Below are positions 1 to 8,048 of a stretch of DNA of 64,000 nt, in pieces. Under the pieces are notes generated by a model, which was given only the letters and a program-made list of their open reading frames with translations, searched no databases and had not been told where the DNA came from. Location of the stretch: positions 372,001 to 436,000 of the forward strand of contig NZ_JADDXU010000008.1 of the NCBI RefSeq assembly GCF_015163075.1, in the 5' to 3' direction. Position 1 is the first letter of the stretch. Every line of letters starts with the position of its first letter. A program made the translations under genes and the position numbers. This DNA is from Streptomyces justiciae (GTDB lineage: Bacteria > Actinomycetota > Actinomycetes > Streptomycetales > Streptomycetaceae).

Positions 1-264
1 GCTGATCAGCCGGATCAGGTGGTACTGGTCGGACAGGGTGATCAGGATGTCCTCGATCTGGCCCTTGAGCCCGAGGTGTTCCATGGTGCGCATCTTGGCG
101 CGGACGACATCGGTGTTGCCGGCCGCGGCCACACTCAGGTCGAAGCCCTTGCTGCCGCCCATCGTGCCGAGCGCCATGCCGCTGGTGTAGTCGACGAGCG
201 CGACGCCGGTGGCGCCCTCGATGGAGGCGAGCGCCTCCTTCAGGGATGTTTCGGTGTTGGCCAT
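1..264 (-). CDS. Roadblock/LC7 domain protein (3' end cut by window edge)
   Basis: Reads from ATG at 264 toward position 1 without a stop, giving 88 residues beginning MANTETSLKEAL; the C-terminus lies outside the window. The segment GVALVDYTSGMALGTMGG is typical of roadblock/LC7 (MglB-like) proteins, which are small dimers that act with Ras-like GTPases. It closely matches the protein at 1602-1997 (GAALVDWTSGLALGT). It is the last visible gene of a four-gene minus-strand operon, 23 bp after the gene at 288-761. A GTPase partner may lie beyond the window; none is visible here. Confidence 0.8.
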   Translation of the reverse strand, partial: MANTETSLKEALASIEGATGVALVDYTSGMALGTMGGSKGFDLSVAAAGNTDVVRAKMRTMEHLGLKGQIEDILITLSDQYHLIRLIS

Positions 265-287
265 GGTCGTATGCCCTTCTCGTGGGT

Positions 288-761
288 TCAACTGTCCGTG
301 GAGGTACGTGCGTTGGTCGTACGAGGCGTGCGCGCCGTTCTGGTCCGGGCGGGCGCTCTCGCGGGCTTCGCGGCGGGCGGCTCGGCGGGCGCCCGGGAGT
401 CGAGGAGCTCCCCGATGCGGGCACCCGCGCGGCGGCCCTCCAGATGGAGGCGGCCGGCGTTGACCCGGTCCTGGGCGAGCAGAGTGAGGACGGCGCCACG
501 GCCCGCCGCGTACGTCGCCACATAGCCGTACGCGCCCCGCACCGTCAGCTCCCGGAACTCCCCCTGCCCGGTCGCGTCCGTCAGCCGTACGGCGACGCCG
601 AGCGCGGCCGCGGTGAGCGCGGCCATGCCGTCGGGCTCCACGCCCGGGGTGTCCTGGGCGAGGACGAGCCCGTCCACGCTCGCCGCCAGGGCGCCGGTGA
701 GATACGGCACCCGGCTCCTCAACCGCCGCAGCTCGTCCAGGATTTCGGGTTCGGCCGCCAT
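288..761 (-). CDS. Roadblock/LC7-like protein, 157 aa
   Basis: The start at 761 (MAAEPEILDELRRLRSRV) is chosen because GAGAGGAGTGACC lies just upstream; an in-frame start at 815 would overlap the preceding gene. The core (LTGALAASVDGLVLAQDTPG, then MAALTAAALGVAVRL and GYVATYAAGRGAVLTLLAQ) has the alternating pattern of roadblock domains, about residues 15-125. The last 30 residues are a Pro/Ala/Arg/Thr-rich, probably disordered tail. It lies between the DUF4388-like gene and another roadblock gene in one operon. The family call rests on pattern similarity and is less secure than for its two neighbours. Confidence 0.7.
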   Translation of the reverse strand: MAAEPEILDELRRLRSRVPYLTGALAASVDGLVLAQDTPGVEPDGMAALTAAALGVAVRLTDATGQGEFRELTVRGAYGYVATYAAGRGAVLTLLAQDRVNAGRLHLEGRRAGARIGELLDSRAPAEPPAAKPARAPARTRTARTPRTTNARTSTDS

Positions 762-795
762 CTGGTCACTCCTCTCGGCGCGGGCGCGTTGTCGT

Positions 796-1605
796 TCAAA
801 GGGACTCCAGCGCATCCCTGAGCCTCTTCAGCAGCGTGATGTCGGGGTCGGTGGTCTCGATGCGGGCCGCTTCGGCGGGTTTCAGGGCGCCGCGCACCAG
901 GACCCCGGCCGCCGCGAGCCGCCGTACGTCCACCAGGGTGTGGAACGCCGGGCGGCCCATCGCGCGGGCGATCTCCGGTGCCGTGCGGACCCCGTCGACC
1001 AGGTGCAGCACCGCTCGCTGCCGGGCGGTGAGGGCGGGGAGGGCGACGGTGTCGGCGCGCAGGAGCGGGGCCTCGTCGGTCGCCGGGTCGGGCCAGATGC
1101 GGTGCAGCAGGTCGCGGCGGCGCAGCGTCTCGTGCTCCAGGGCGGCCACCGGGACCGCGCGCACCGCGCCGGACCGGCCCGGGCTCGTGTACCGGAAGCG
1201 GCCCGGGGTGCTGCTGGGGGCGAGCGCGAAGTAGGCGGCGTCGTACAGCGTTTCGAGGTGGCACAGTTCCAGCGCGCCCCGGGTGAGCCGGCCGCGGCCG
1301 ACCAGCAGCAGTCCGGCGCCGGGGGGCTCCGCCGCCTCGTCGGCGGCCTGCCGCCAGGTGTCGGCGTCGAGGGTGCCGTGCGCGGTGAGGAGGGTGCCGA
1401 GGCCGGGGGCGGCGGGGCTCTCGGCGTGCACGACCCGGCCCTCGGCGAGATGCAGGGTGCCGCGCTCGCGGACCAGGACGCCGGTGGCCCGCTCGGCGGC
1501 GAGCCGGGTCAGCATCGGGGAGACGCCGCCCCAGGCCCGCTCGCGGGCCTCCGCCTTGTCCCGCACCGGCAGCCGGGGCGGTGGTGTGGTCGTCACCGCG
1601 GTCAT
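796..1605 (-). CDS. DUF4388-like / transcriptional-regulator-like protein, 269 aa
   Basis: Starts at ATG 1605, whose ATGA overlaps the stop of the upstream roadblock gene, implying translational coupling. The N-terminal half (LTRLAAERATGVLVRERGTL, then HLAEGRVVHAESP and LGTLLTAHGTLD) has the pattern of DUF4388 (PATAN) domains, which occur in bacterial signalling proteins tied to small GTPases. The C-terminal half (LTARQRAVLHLVDGVRTAPE through FHTLVDVRRLAAAGVLV) looks like a winged-helix fold. It sits among three roadblock proteins, so a role in a GTPase-linked signalling complex is likely but inferred. The exact function is unknown. Confidence 0.7.
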   Translation of the reverse strand: MTAVTTTPPPRLPVRDKAEARERAWGGVSPMLTRLAAERATGVLVRERGTLHLAEGRVVHAESPAAPGLGTLLTAHGTLDADTWRQAADEAAEPPGAGLLLVGRGRLTRGALELCHLETLYDAAYFALAPSSTPGRFRYTSPGRSGAVRAVPVAALEHETLRRRDLLHRIWPDPATDEAPLLRADTVALPALTARQRAVLHLVDGVRTAPEIARAMGRPAFHTLVDVRRLAAAGVLVRGALKPAEAARIETTDPDITLLKRLRDALESL

Positions 1606-1997
1606 CCGAGAACCAGCCGCCCCGTCATCTCGCCGAGCCGGATGCGGGCCAGCGCGAGGTTGCCCTCCACGCGGGCCAGCCACAGATGCAGGAAGACGCT
1701 GCTGTCGAAGGACGTCCGCACGAAGCACAGGACGTGGTAGCTGTCCCGGTTGCTGATGATGACGTCCTCGACCGGGGGGTCGGCGACGCTGTTCTCCGGG
1801 TCGTCCGGCGCGAACGCCCGGTGCTCGGCGGCCAGTCGGGCCAGCTCGGCGGCCTCCGCCGCGGCCGTCTCGTGGTCGCCGCCCGGTGACTCGCCGGCGG
1901 TGCCCAGGGCCAGTCCGCTCGTCCAGTCGACGAGCGCGGCGCCCCGGGCACCGGGCAGTTGCATGACTTCGAGCAGACACTCGTCGATACCGGGCAC
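1602..1997 (-). CDS. Roadblock/LC7 domain protein, 131 aa
   Basis: The full-length protein begins MPGIDECLLEVMQLPGARG. The segment GAALVDWTSGLALGTAGES is the roadblock signature shared with the partial gene at 1-264. Later segments (VEDVIISNRDSYHVLCFV, then LHLWLARVEGNLALARIRL) match the second half of the fold. It is the first gene of the operon reading leftward and overlaps the next gene by 4 bp. Three roadblock paralogues in one operon without a conservon-type sensor kinase or DUF742 gene is unusual for Streptomyces. The 115 bp upstream hold its likely promoter and an inverted repeat. Confidence 0.8.
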   Translation of the reverse strand: MPGIDECLLEVMQLPGARGAALVDWTSGLALGTAGESPGGDHETAAAEAAELARLAAEHRAFAPDDPENSVADPPVEDVIISNRDSYHVLCFVRTSFDSSVFLHLWLARVEGNLALARIRLGEMTGRLVLG

Positions 1998-2111
1998 CGT
2001 GAGTTCCCCTCCCGCCTGGGGTTCGGCTGAGTGACGCCGAAACTACGCAGGGTGTGAGCGAGGGGTGAGGATTCCGGCATTTTCCGGTGGAACATGCGCC
2101 GGATGGCTAGG

Positions 2112-2150
2112 GTGGGTCAACTGGGCTTGTTTTCCGACCAGTTGACCCAC
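2112..2150 (-). terminator. Perfect 13-bp inverted repeat after the decarboxylase gene
   Basis: GTGGGTCAACTGG (2112-2124) and its exact complement CCAGTTGACCCAC (2138-2150) enclose a 13-nt loop. The hairpin begins 18 nt beyond the decarboxylase stop codon, consistent with a terminator for that gene. No T-run follows, and it also lies 115 nt upstream of the roadblock operon, so an operator role is possible. Confidence 0.55.
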
Positions 2151-2167
2151 ATGTCCGCCGGCGTGCG

Positions 2168-3532
2168 TCAAGGGCGCGCGGTCGTTCCGAGGGTGGTGAG
2201 CGCGGCGGCGTGCGCCCCTCCGGATTCGGCCACGATCTCGTCGAGCGTCTGCGGGGTGCGCACGGTCGCGAAGGCGACACCGCCGCCCTCGTCCGGCGCG
2301 AACCCGTAGATGCCGGGCCGCGCGAGGGAGTTGTACGCGTAGTGGTGGGCGAAGTAGTAGGCGCCCGTGTCCAACGCCGCCGCGTAGTCGCCCTGTTCGA
2401 GCAGCGGGAGCGCCCGGGCCTCGGCGAGCAGGTCGCCCGAGAAGCAGGCCGGCCCGGCGATGTCCTGCACCACCTCGGCCCCCGCCTTCGGCCGCCCCTT
2501 CCCGTCGTACGCGGCGATCCTCAGCGGCCACGCCCCCGGCACATACACCGTCCGCGTCGCCACCTGCACGCCCGCGTGCGTCACCGCGACCGGCCGCCCG
2601 CCCGCGCTCTTGGCGTACTCCACCCGCGCCACGATCGTGCCGTGCTTGGCCAGCAGCGACCGCCCGAACTCGGTCACCAGCCCGTACCGCCCGTCGAACA
2701 GCCCCGGCACCGCCTCGCTCAGCAGCCGCGCGTACTGCGCGTACGTCGGCGCCGTCGCGTCCGAGCCGAAGTTGACCGGCAGCCCGCCACCGATGTCGAT
2801 CGTGTCGATCTGCGGGCGTCCGATGTGCCGGTTGATCTCCTCGGCGAGCGCGTACGTCTCCGCGACCCCCTGCGCCATCAGGGACAGCGGGATGCCCTGG
2901 GAGCCGGTGTGCGCGTGCAGCCGGTTCAGCCAGGGCCGGTCGGCGTAGGCGCGCACGAGCCACTCCCGGGCGCCGGGGTCGCGCAGCGCCACCCCGAACT
3001 TCGAGGTCGCCGTCGCCGTCGAGGTCGCCCCGATGGAACCCCCGCCGACCTGCGGATTGACCCGGATGCCGAGCGGTGAGCGGCTCGCCGCGGACCGCAT
3101 GAGGGCGTCGATGCGGTCCAGCTCCTGCGGGTTGTCGGCGTTCACCGCGATCCCGAGGGCGAGCGCCTCCCGCAGCTCCGCCGGCGTCTTCGCCGGCGAG
3201 TCCAGCACCGTCTGCTGCGGGGTCAGCCCCGCCGCCCGCGCCAGCGCCAGCTCGCCCGGGCTCGCCACCTCCGCGCCGATCCCGGCCTCCCGCAGCAGCC
3301 GCAGCACCGGCACCAGCGGGGTCGCCTTCACCGCGAAGGCGTGCAGCACGGGCGTGCCGGGCGCGGTGACCGCGTCGAATGCGGCCCGCAGCTCCGCCGC
3401 CGACTCCCGGATGCCGGTGACGTCCAGCAGGCCGACGATGGGGGAGTCCGGCCCCAGCAGCCCCTGCTCCACCGCGGCCCGCACCGCCTCGTCCCGCCGG
3501 ACCGTGCGATCCCCTTGCCCTTCGATGCCCAT
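2168..3532 (-). CDS. PLP-dependent decarboxylase, diaminopimelate/ornithine decarboxylase-like, 454 aa
   Basis: A fold-type III (alanine-racemase-like) pyridoxal-phosphate decarboxylase. HAFAVKATPLVPVLRLL carries the PLP lysine (K69 from this start), DTIDIGGGLPV is the phosphate-binding glycine motif, HTGSQG follows the barrel histidine pattern, and GPACFSGDLLAEA near the C-terminus carries the Cys/Asp that completes the active site across the dimer. The family decarboxylates amino acids such as diaminopimelate or ornithine; the substrate here cannot be read from sequence. The start at 3532 (MGIEGQGDRT) follows a GGGGGAC sequence; in-frame starts at 3565, 3586 and 3598 are alternatives. It is divergent from hutU, with no visible functional link. 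Confidence 0.8.
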   Translation of the reverse strand: MGIEGQGDRTVRRDEAVRAAVEQGLLGPDSPIVGLLDVTGIRESAAELRAAFDAVTAPGTPVLHAFAVKATPLVPVLRLLREAGIGAEVASPGELALARAAGLTPQQTVLDSPAKTPAELREALALGIAVNADNPQELDRIDALMRSAASRSPLGIRVNPQVGGGSIGATSTATATSKFGVALRDPGAREWLVRAYADRPWLNRLHAHTGSQGIPLSLMAQGVAETYALAEEINRHIGRPQIDTIDIGGGLPVNFGSDATAPTYAQYARLLSEAVPGLFDGRYGLVTEFGRSLLAKHGTIVARVEYAKSAGGRPVAVTHAGVQVATRTVYVPGAWPLRIAAYDGKGRPKAGAEVVQDIAGPACFSGDLLAEARALPLLEQGDYAAALDTGAYYFAHHYAYNSLARPGIYGFAPDEGGGVAFATVRTPQTLDEIVAESGGAHAAALTTLGTTARP

Positions 3533-3634
3533 GACGTCCCCCGTCAGGTCGTTGTCCGCGCCCATACGTCCAGCGTCTGCGCCCATGCATCCAGCCAAAC
3601 ATCCGCGGCGCGCCCGCGCTGAGGGACCGCCCTA

Positions 3635-3673
3635 TTGACTAGCTCTATTCAGACGGTCAGGATGTGAATAGAG
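3635..3673 (+). promoter_or_regulatory. hutU promoter embedded in a perfect inverted repeat (putative operator)
   Basis: A vegetative-type promoter is visible: TTGACT (3635-3640), 17-nt spacer, CAGGAT (3658-3663). An 8-bp perfect inverted repeat, CTCTATTC (3643-3650) and GAATAGAG (3666-3673), separated by 15 nt, overlaps the spacer and the transcription start region. That placement is typical of a repressor operator. The hut operon is the obvious target; the regulator is not identifiable in this window. Confidence 0.7.
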
Positions 3674-3701
3674 AGCCAAACAGTCCACCAGGAGGCAGAC
3701 C

Positions 3702-5366
3702 ATGTCAGGACCCCGCCCCGTCCGAGCGCCGCGCGGTACGGAACTGAGCGCCCTGGGATGGCAGCAGGAAGCCGCCCTGCGGATGCTCCAGAACAACCTC
3801 GACCCCGAGGTCGCCGAGCACCCCGACAAGCTCGTCGTCTACGGCGGCACCGGCAAGGCCGCCCGCGACTGGCGCTCCTTCGACGCGATGGTCCGCACGC
3901 TGCGCACCCTGAAGCAGGACGAGACCATGCTGGTCCAGTCCGGCCGCCCCGTCGGCGTCATGCAGACCCACGAGTGGGCGCCACGCGTCCTCATCGCCAA
4001 CTCCAACCTGGTCGGCGACTGGGCGAACTGGGAGGAGTTCCGCCGCCTGGAGGCCCTCGGTCTGACCATGTACGGCCAGATGACCGCCGGTTCCTGGATC
4101 TACATCGGCACCCAGGGCATCCTCCAGGGCACCTACGAGACCTTCGCCGCCGTCGCCGCGAAGAAGTTCGGCGGCACCCTCGCCGGGACGATCACCCTCA
4201 CCGCCGGCCTCGGCGGCATGGGCGGCGCCCAGCCCCTCGCGGTCACCATGAACGACGGCGTCGCGATCTGCATCGACTGCGACCCGCGCGCCATCGAGCG
4301 CCGCATCGAGCACCGGTACCTCGATGTGAAGGCCGACTCCCTGGAGCAGGCGCTCCAGCTCGCCACCGAGGCCCGCGACCAGCGCAAGCCCCTCTCCATC
4401 GGCGTCCTCGGCAACGCCGCCGAGCTGGTGCCGCAGCTGCTCGCCATGGGCGCGCCCATCGACATCGTCACCGACCAGACCTCGGCCCACGACCCGCTGG
4501 CCTACCTGCCGACCGGCGTCGCCTTCGAGGACATGGCCGACGCGGCGGCGAAGGACCCGGCCGGCTTCACCACCCGCGCGCGCGAGTCGATGGCGCGGCA
4601 CGTCGAGGCCATGGTCGGCTTCATGGACGCCGGCGCCGAGGTCTTCGACTACGGCAACTCCATCCGCGGCGAGGCCCAACTCGCCGGGTACGAGCGGGCG
4701 TTCGCCTTCCCCGGCTTCGTCCCCGCCTACATCCGCCCGCTGTTCTGCGAGGGCAAGGGCCCCTTCCGCTGGGCCGCGCTGTCCGGAGAGGCGTCCGACA
4801 TCGCCAAGACCGACAAGGCGATCCTCGACCTCTTCCCGGAGAACGAGTCCCTCGCCCGCTGGATCAAGATGGCCGGGGAACGCGTCCACTTCCAGGGCCT
4901 TCCCGCCCGTATCTGCTGGCTGGGCTACGGCGAGCGCGACAAGGCCGGTGAGCGCTTCAACGACATGGTCGCGAGCGGTGAGCTGGCGGCGCCGCTGGCG
5001 ATCGGGCGCGACCACCTGGACGCCGGGTCGGTGGCCTCGCCGTACCGCGAGACGGAGGCGATGCTGGACGGGTCCGACGCGATCGCGGACTGGCCGCTGC
5101 TGAACGCGATGGTCAACGTGGCGTCGGGGGCGTCCTGGGTCTCCCTGCACCACGGTGGTGGCGTGGGCATGGGGCGGTCGATCCACGCGGGGCAGGTCAC
5201 GGTCGCCGACGGCACGAAGCTCGGTGGCGAGAAGGTCCGCCGCGTGCTGACCAACGACCCCGGGATGGGCGTCATCCGGCATGTGGACGCGGGGTACGAC
5301 ATCGCGGAGTCGGTGGCGGACGAGCGGGGCGTGCGGGTGCCGATGCGTGAGGGTGACCCGGCGTGA
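3702..5366 (+). CDS. hutU: Urocanate hydratase (urocanase), 554 aa
   Basis: Second enzyme of histidine degradation: adds water to urocanate to give 4-imidazolone-5-propionate, using tightly bound NAD+ as an electrophile, in the cytosol. Length fits the family (about 550-560). The glycine-rich NAD-binding segment GLGGMGGAQP is at residues 169-178, the conserved YGGTGKAARDW is near residues 47-57, and ARICWLGYGERD carrying the conserved Cys lies near residue 400. AGGAGG sits 6 nt before the ATG. It heads an operon whose next genes overlap it. hutH (histidine ammonia-lyase) is not here, as is common in Streptomyces, where it lies elsewhere. Confidence 0.97.
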   Translation: MSGPRPVRAPRGTELSALGWQQEAALRMLQNNLDPEVAEHPDKLVVYGGTGKAARDWRSFDAMVRTLRTLKQDETMLVQSGRPVGVMQTHEWAPRVLIANSNLVGDWANWEEFRRLEALGLTMYGQMTAGSWIYIGTQGILQGTYETFAAVAAKKFGGTLAGTITLTAGLGGMGGAQPLAVTMNDGVAICIDCDPRAIERRIEHRYLDVKADSLEQALQLATEARDQRKPLSIGVLGNAAELVPQLLAMGAPIDIVTDQTSAHDPLAYLPTGVAFEDMADAAAKDPAGFTTRARESMARHVEAMVGFMDAGAEVFDYGNSIRGEAQLAGYERAFAFPGFVPAYIRPLFCEGKGPFRWAALSGEASDIAKTDKAILDLFPENESLARWIKMAGERVHFQGLPARICWLGYGERDKAGERFNDMVASGELAAPLAIGRDHLDAGSVASPYRETEAMLDGSDAIADWPLLNAMVNVASGASWVSLHHGGGVGMGRSIHAGQVTVADGTKLGGEKVRRVLTNDPGMGVIRHVDAGYDIAESVADERGVRVPMREGDPA

Positions 5367-6697
5367 CGGAAGGCGGCAACTCTCCGGTGGGGGCCGAGGC
5401 TTCGTCGCCGGGTGCGGGTTCGGCTGTGTCCACCCGTTCCGCCCTGCGGAACGACTGCCCACAGCCGAGGGCGACCACTCGTACCTTCCACGAGATGTGG
5501 CGTGACCTCGCCCCCATCGGCCGCCACCCCGACTCCCACGGCTACCGTCGCTTCGCCTGGACCGGGGCCGACGCCGAATGCCGGGCCTGGTTCAAGGCGC
5601 AGGCCGAGAGCCGTGGGCTGGACTACGAGGTCGACCGGAACGGGAACCAGTGGGCCTGGCTCGGGGACCCGGGTGCCGGGGACGCCGTCGTCACCGGGTC
5701 TCATCTGGACTCCGTGCCCGATGGCGGCGCCTTCGACGGGCCTCTCGGGGTCGTGTCGTCCTTCGCCGCGCTCGATGAGCTGCGGGCCCGGCAGGTCGCG
5801 TTCACCAAGCCCCTCGCCATCGTCAACTTCGGCGACGAAGAAGGCGCCCGTTTCGGGCTCGCCTGCGTCGGCTCACGGCTCGCCTCCGGGCAGCTCACCG
5901 TCGACCAGGCGCACAAGCTGACCGACGGGGAGGGCATCAGCCTGCCCCGGGCCATGGAGGCCGCCGGCTACGACCCCGACGCCATCGGGGCCGACCACGA
6001 ACGGCTCGCGCGCATCGGCGCCTTCGTGGAGCTGCACGTCGAGCAGGGCCGCGCGCTGGACCTGTCCGGCGACCGCGTCGGCATCGCCAGCGCCATCTGG
6101 CCGCACGGCCGCTGGCGGTTCGACTTCCGCGGCGAGGCCAACCACGCCGGCACCACCCGCCTCGTCGACCGGCACGACCCGATGCTGTCGTACGCCGAGA
6201 CCGTCCTCGCCGCCCGCCGCGAGGCCGAACTCGCCGGTGCCGTCGCCACCTTCGGCAAGATCTCCGTCGAACCCAACGGCGTCAACGCGATCCCCTCCCT
6301 CGTGCGCGGCTGGCTCGACTCCCGCGCCGCCGACCAGGCGAGCCTGGACCAGGTGGTCGGCGGGATCGAGAAGGCCGCCCGCGAGTACGCCGACGCCCAC
6401 GGCATCGCCCTCGACATCGTCCGGGAGTCCTTCACCCCCGTCGTCGAGTTCGACCACGCCCTGCGCGACGAACTGGCCCGCATCCTCGGTGAGGCAACGG
6501 ACATCACCGTCCCCGTCCTGGGTACCGGTGCCGGACACGACGCCGGAATCCTGTCCGGGACGATCCCGACCGCCATGCTGTTCGTACGCAACCCCACGGG
6601 CGTCTCGCACTCCCCGGCCGAGTTCGCGGCCGAGGACGACTGCGTGGCCGGGGTCCTCGCCCTCGCCGACGTACTGGAAGGACTCGCCACCTCGTGA
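5363..6697 (+). CDS. M20-family amidohydrolase (allantoate amidohydrolase/carbamoylase type), 444 aa
   Basis: Zinc/manganese amidohydrolase of the AllC/hydantoinase-hydrolase branch. Metal-ligand motifs are GSHLDSVPDGGAFDGPLG, GDEEGARFG, ELHVEQG and SHSPAE near the C-terminus; the dimerisation-domain motif NHAGTTR is present. GTG at 5363 overlaps the hutU stop. It lies between hutU and hutF, and no N-formylglutamate deformylase gene (hutG) is in the operon, so this enzyme may release glutamate from the pathway; that is inference. Residues 1-40 are not part of the family fold and include DNA resembling a dispersed repeat with a hairpin at 5435-5453. The true start could be downstream, for example near 5495, though nothing there has a good ribosome site. 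Confidence 0.85.
   Translation: MTEGGNSPVGAEASSPGAGSAVSTRSALRNDCPQPRATTRTFHEMWRDLAPIGRHPDSHGYRRFAWTGADAECRAWFKAQAESRGLDYEVDRNGNQWAWLGDPGAGDAVVTGSHLDSVPDGGAFDGPLGVVSSFAALDELRARQVAFTKPLAIVNFGDEEGARFGLACVGSRLASGQLTVDQAHKLTDGEGISLPRAMEAAGYDPDAIGADHERLARIGAFVELHVEQGRALDLSGDRVGIASAIWPHGRWRFDFRGEANHAGTTRLVDRHDPMLSYAETVLAARREAELAGAVATFGKISVEPNGVNAIPSLVRGWLDSRAADQASLDQVVGGIEKAAREYADAHGIALDIVRESFTPVVEFDHALRDELARILGEATDITVPVLGTGAGHDAGILSGTIPTAMLFVRNPTGVSHSPAEFAAEDDCVAGVLALADVLEGLATS
5401..5470. repeat. Dispersed-repeat-like segment with 8-bp hairpin inside a gene start
   Basis: The stretch holds the hairpin CGTTCCGC (5435-5442), CCT loop, GCGGAACG (5446-5453), preceded by CGCCGGGTGCGGGTTCG, which resembles the intergenic repeat at 20278-20330 (both contain TGCGGGTTCG). 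Such sequences are scattered between genes in Streptomyces genomes. Here it falls within the first 40 codons assigned to the amidohydrolase, so those codons may be a former intergenic spacer. Confidence 0.5.
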
Positions 6698-8025
6698 CGA
6701 CGTACTGGCTGGAGCACGCCTGGCTCGACACCCACGTCGAGCCGGGCGTCGCCGTCGAGGTCGCGGACGGCCGGATCACCGCCGTCCGCACGGACGTGCC
6801 CACCCCGCCCCCCGGCGCCGAGATCCTGCGCGGCCTCACCCTGCCCGGCCTCGCCAACGCCCACAGCCACGCCTTCCACCGCGCCCTGCGCGGCACCGTC
6901 CAGGTCGGCTCCGGCACCTTCTGGACCTGGCGCGAGATCATGTACGCCACCGCCGACCAGCTGACCCCGGAGACCTACCACGCCCTCGCCCGGGCCGTGT
7001 ACGCGGAGATGGCGCTGGCCGGCGTCACTGCCGTCGGCGAGTTCCACTACCTCCACCACGCCCCCGGCGGCACCCCCTACGCCGACCCCAACGCCATGGG
7101 CGAGGCCCTCATCGCGGCCGCCGCCGACGCCGGCATCCGCATCACCCTCCTCGACACCGCCTATCTCTCCGCCGGCTTCGGACAGCCCCCCAACACCCAC
7201 CAGCTCCGCTTCTCCGACGGCACCGCCGAGGCCTGGGCCGAACGCTGTTCACTTCTCAAGGAACGGGATCACGCGCGGATCGGGGCCGCCATCCACTCCG
7301 TACGGGCCGTGCCCGCGGGCCAGCTGGCGACCGTGGCCGAGTGGGCCGAGGGGCGGCGGGCGCCGCTGCACGTCCACCTGTCCGAGCAGACCGCCGAGAA
7401 CGAGGCGTGCCTGGACGTCCACGGGTGCACCCCGACCCAGCTCCTCGCCCTGCACGGCGTCCTCGGCCCACGCACCACCGGCGTCCACAACACGCACCTC
7501 ACCGCCGAGGACATCTCTCTCATCGGCGGCAGCGGCACCGGTACCTGCATGTGCCCGACCACCGAGCGGGACCTCGCGGACGGCATCGGGCCGGCCGTTG
7601 CCCTGCAGAACGAGGGCTCCCCGCTCTCCCTCGGCTCCGACAGCCACGCCGTCATCGACCTGCTCGAAGAAGCCCGCGCGATGGAGCTGAACGAGCGGCT
7701 GCGCACCCGCACCCGCGGTCACTGGACGGCCGCCGCCCTGCTGCGCGCCGCCTCCGCCGACGGCCACGCGGCCCTCGGCTGGGGCGAGGCGGGCACCATC
7801 GAGCCCGGCGCCCTCGCCGACCTCACGACGATCGCGCTCGACTCGGTCAGGACAGCGGGCCCGCTGCCCAGGCTGGGCGCCGAGACGGCCGTATTCGCGG
7901 CGACGGCAGCGGACGTACGGCACACCGTCGTGGGCGGCCGGCAGGTCGTGCGCGACGGGGCGCACACGCTCGTACCGGATGTGCCGCAAGCACTCGCGCA
8001 GGCAGTCGACGCCCTCCGCGGCTGA
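6694..8025 (+). CDS. hutF: Formimidoylglutamate deiminase, 443 aa
   Basis: Amidohydrolase-superfamily enzyme that converts N-formimidoyl-L-glutamate to N-formyl-L-glutamate and ammonia, as in the Pseudomonas-type five-step histidine pathway. Visible motifs: the metal-binding LANAHSHAFHRALRGTVQ near residues 55-73, HVHLSEQTAENEAC with a metal His and the substrate-side Glu, GVHNTHL, and the metal Asp in LGSDSH. Length fits HutF (about 450). GTG at 6694 overlaps the stop of the amidohydrolase gene, indicating coupled translation. hutI follows after 23 bp. Confidence 0.93.
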   Translation: MTTYWLEHAWLDTHVEPGVAVEVADGRITAVRTDVPTPPPGAEILRGLTLPGLANAHSHAFHRALRGTVQVGSGTFWTWREIMYATADQLTPETYHALARAVYAEMALAGVTAVGEFHYLHHAPGGTPYADPNAMGEALIAAAADAGIRITLLDTAYLSAGFGQPPNTHQLRFSDGTAEAWAERCSLLKERDHARIGAAIHSVRAVPAGQLATVAEWAEGRRAPLHVHLSEQTAENEACLDVHGCTPTQLLALHGVLGPRTTGVHNTHLTAEDISLIGGSGTGTCMCPTTERDLADGIGPAVALQNEGSPLSLGSDSHAVIDLLEEARAMELNERLRTRTRGHWTAAALLRAASADGHAALGWGEAGTIEPGALADLTTIALDSVRTAGPLPRLGAETAVFAATAADVRHTVVGGRQVVRDGAHTLVPDVPQALAQAVDALRG

Positions 8026-8048
8026 CCACCCCCAAGGACGCCACCGCC

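Noticed and set aside
1..1997. Conservon (cvn) operon.
   Set aside because: Only roadblock and DUF4388-like genes are visible; no sensor kinase, DUF742 or GTPase gene in this window.
3705..5462. Long minus-strand open frame opposite hutU.
   Set aside because: hutU matches its family over its whole length; the opposite frame is a compositional shadow.
6237..8048. Apparent large N-terminal extension in frame with hutI.
   Set aside because: It runs through the amidohydrolase and hutF genes in another frame and reads as Pro/Arg/Ser-rich nonsense; hutI starts at 8049 with a ribosome site.
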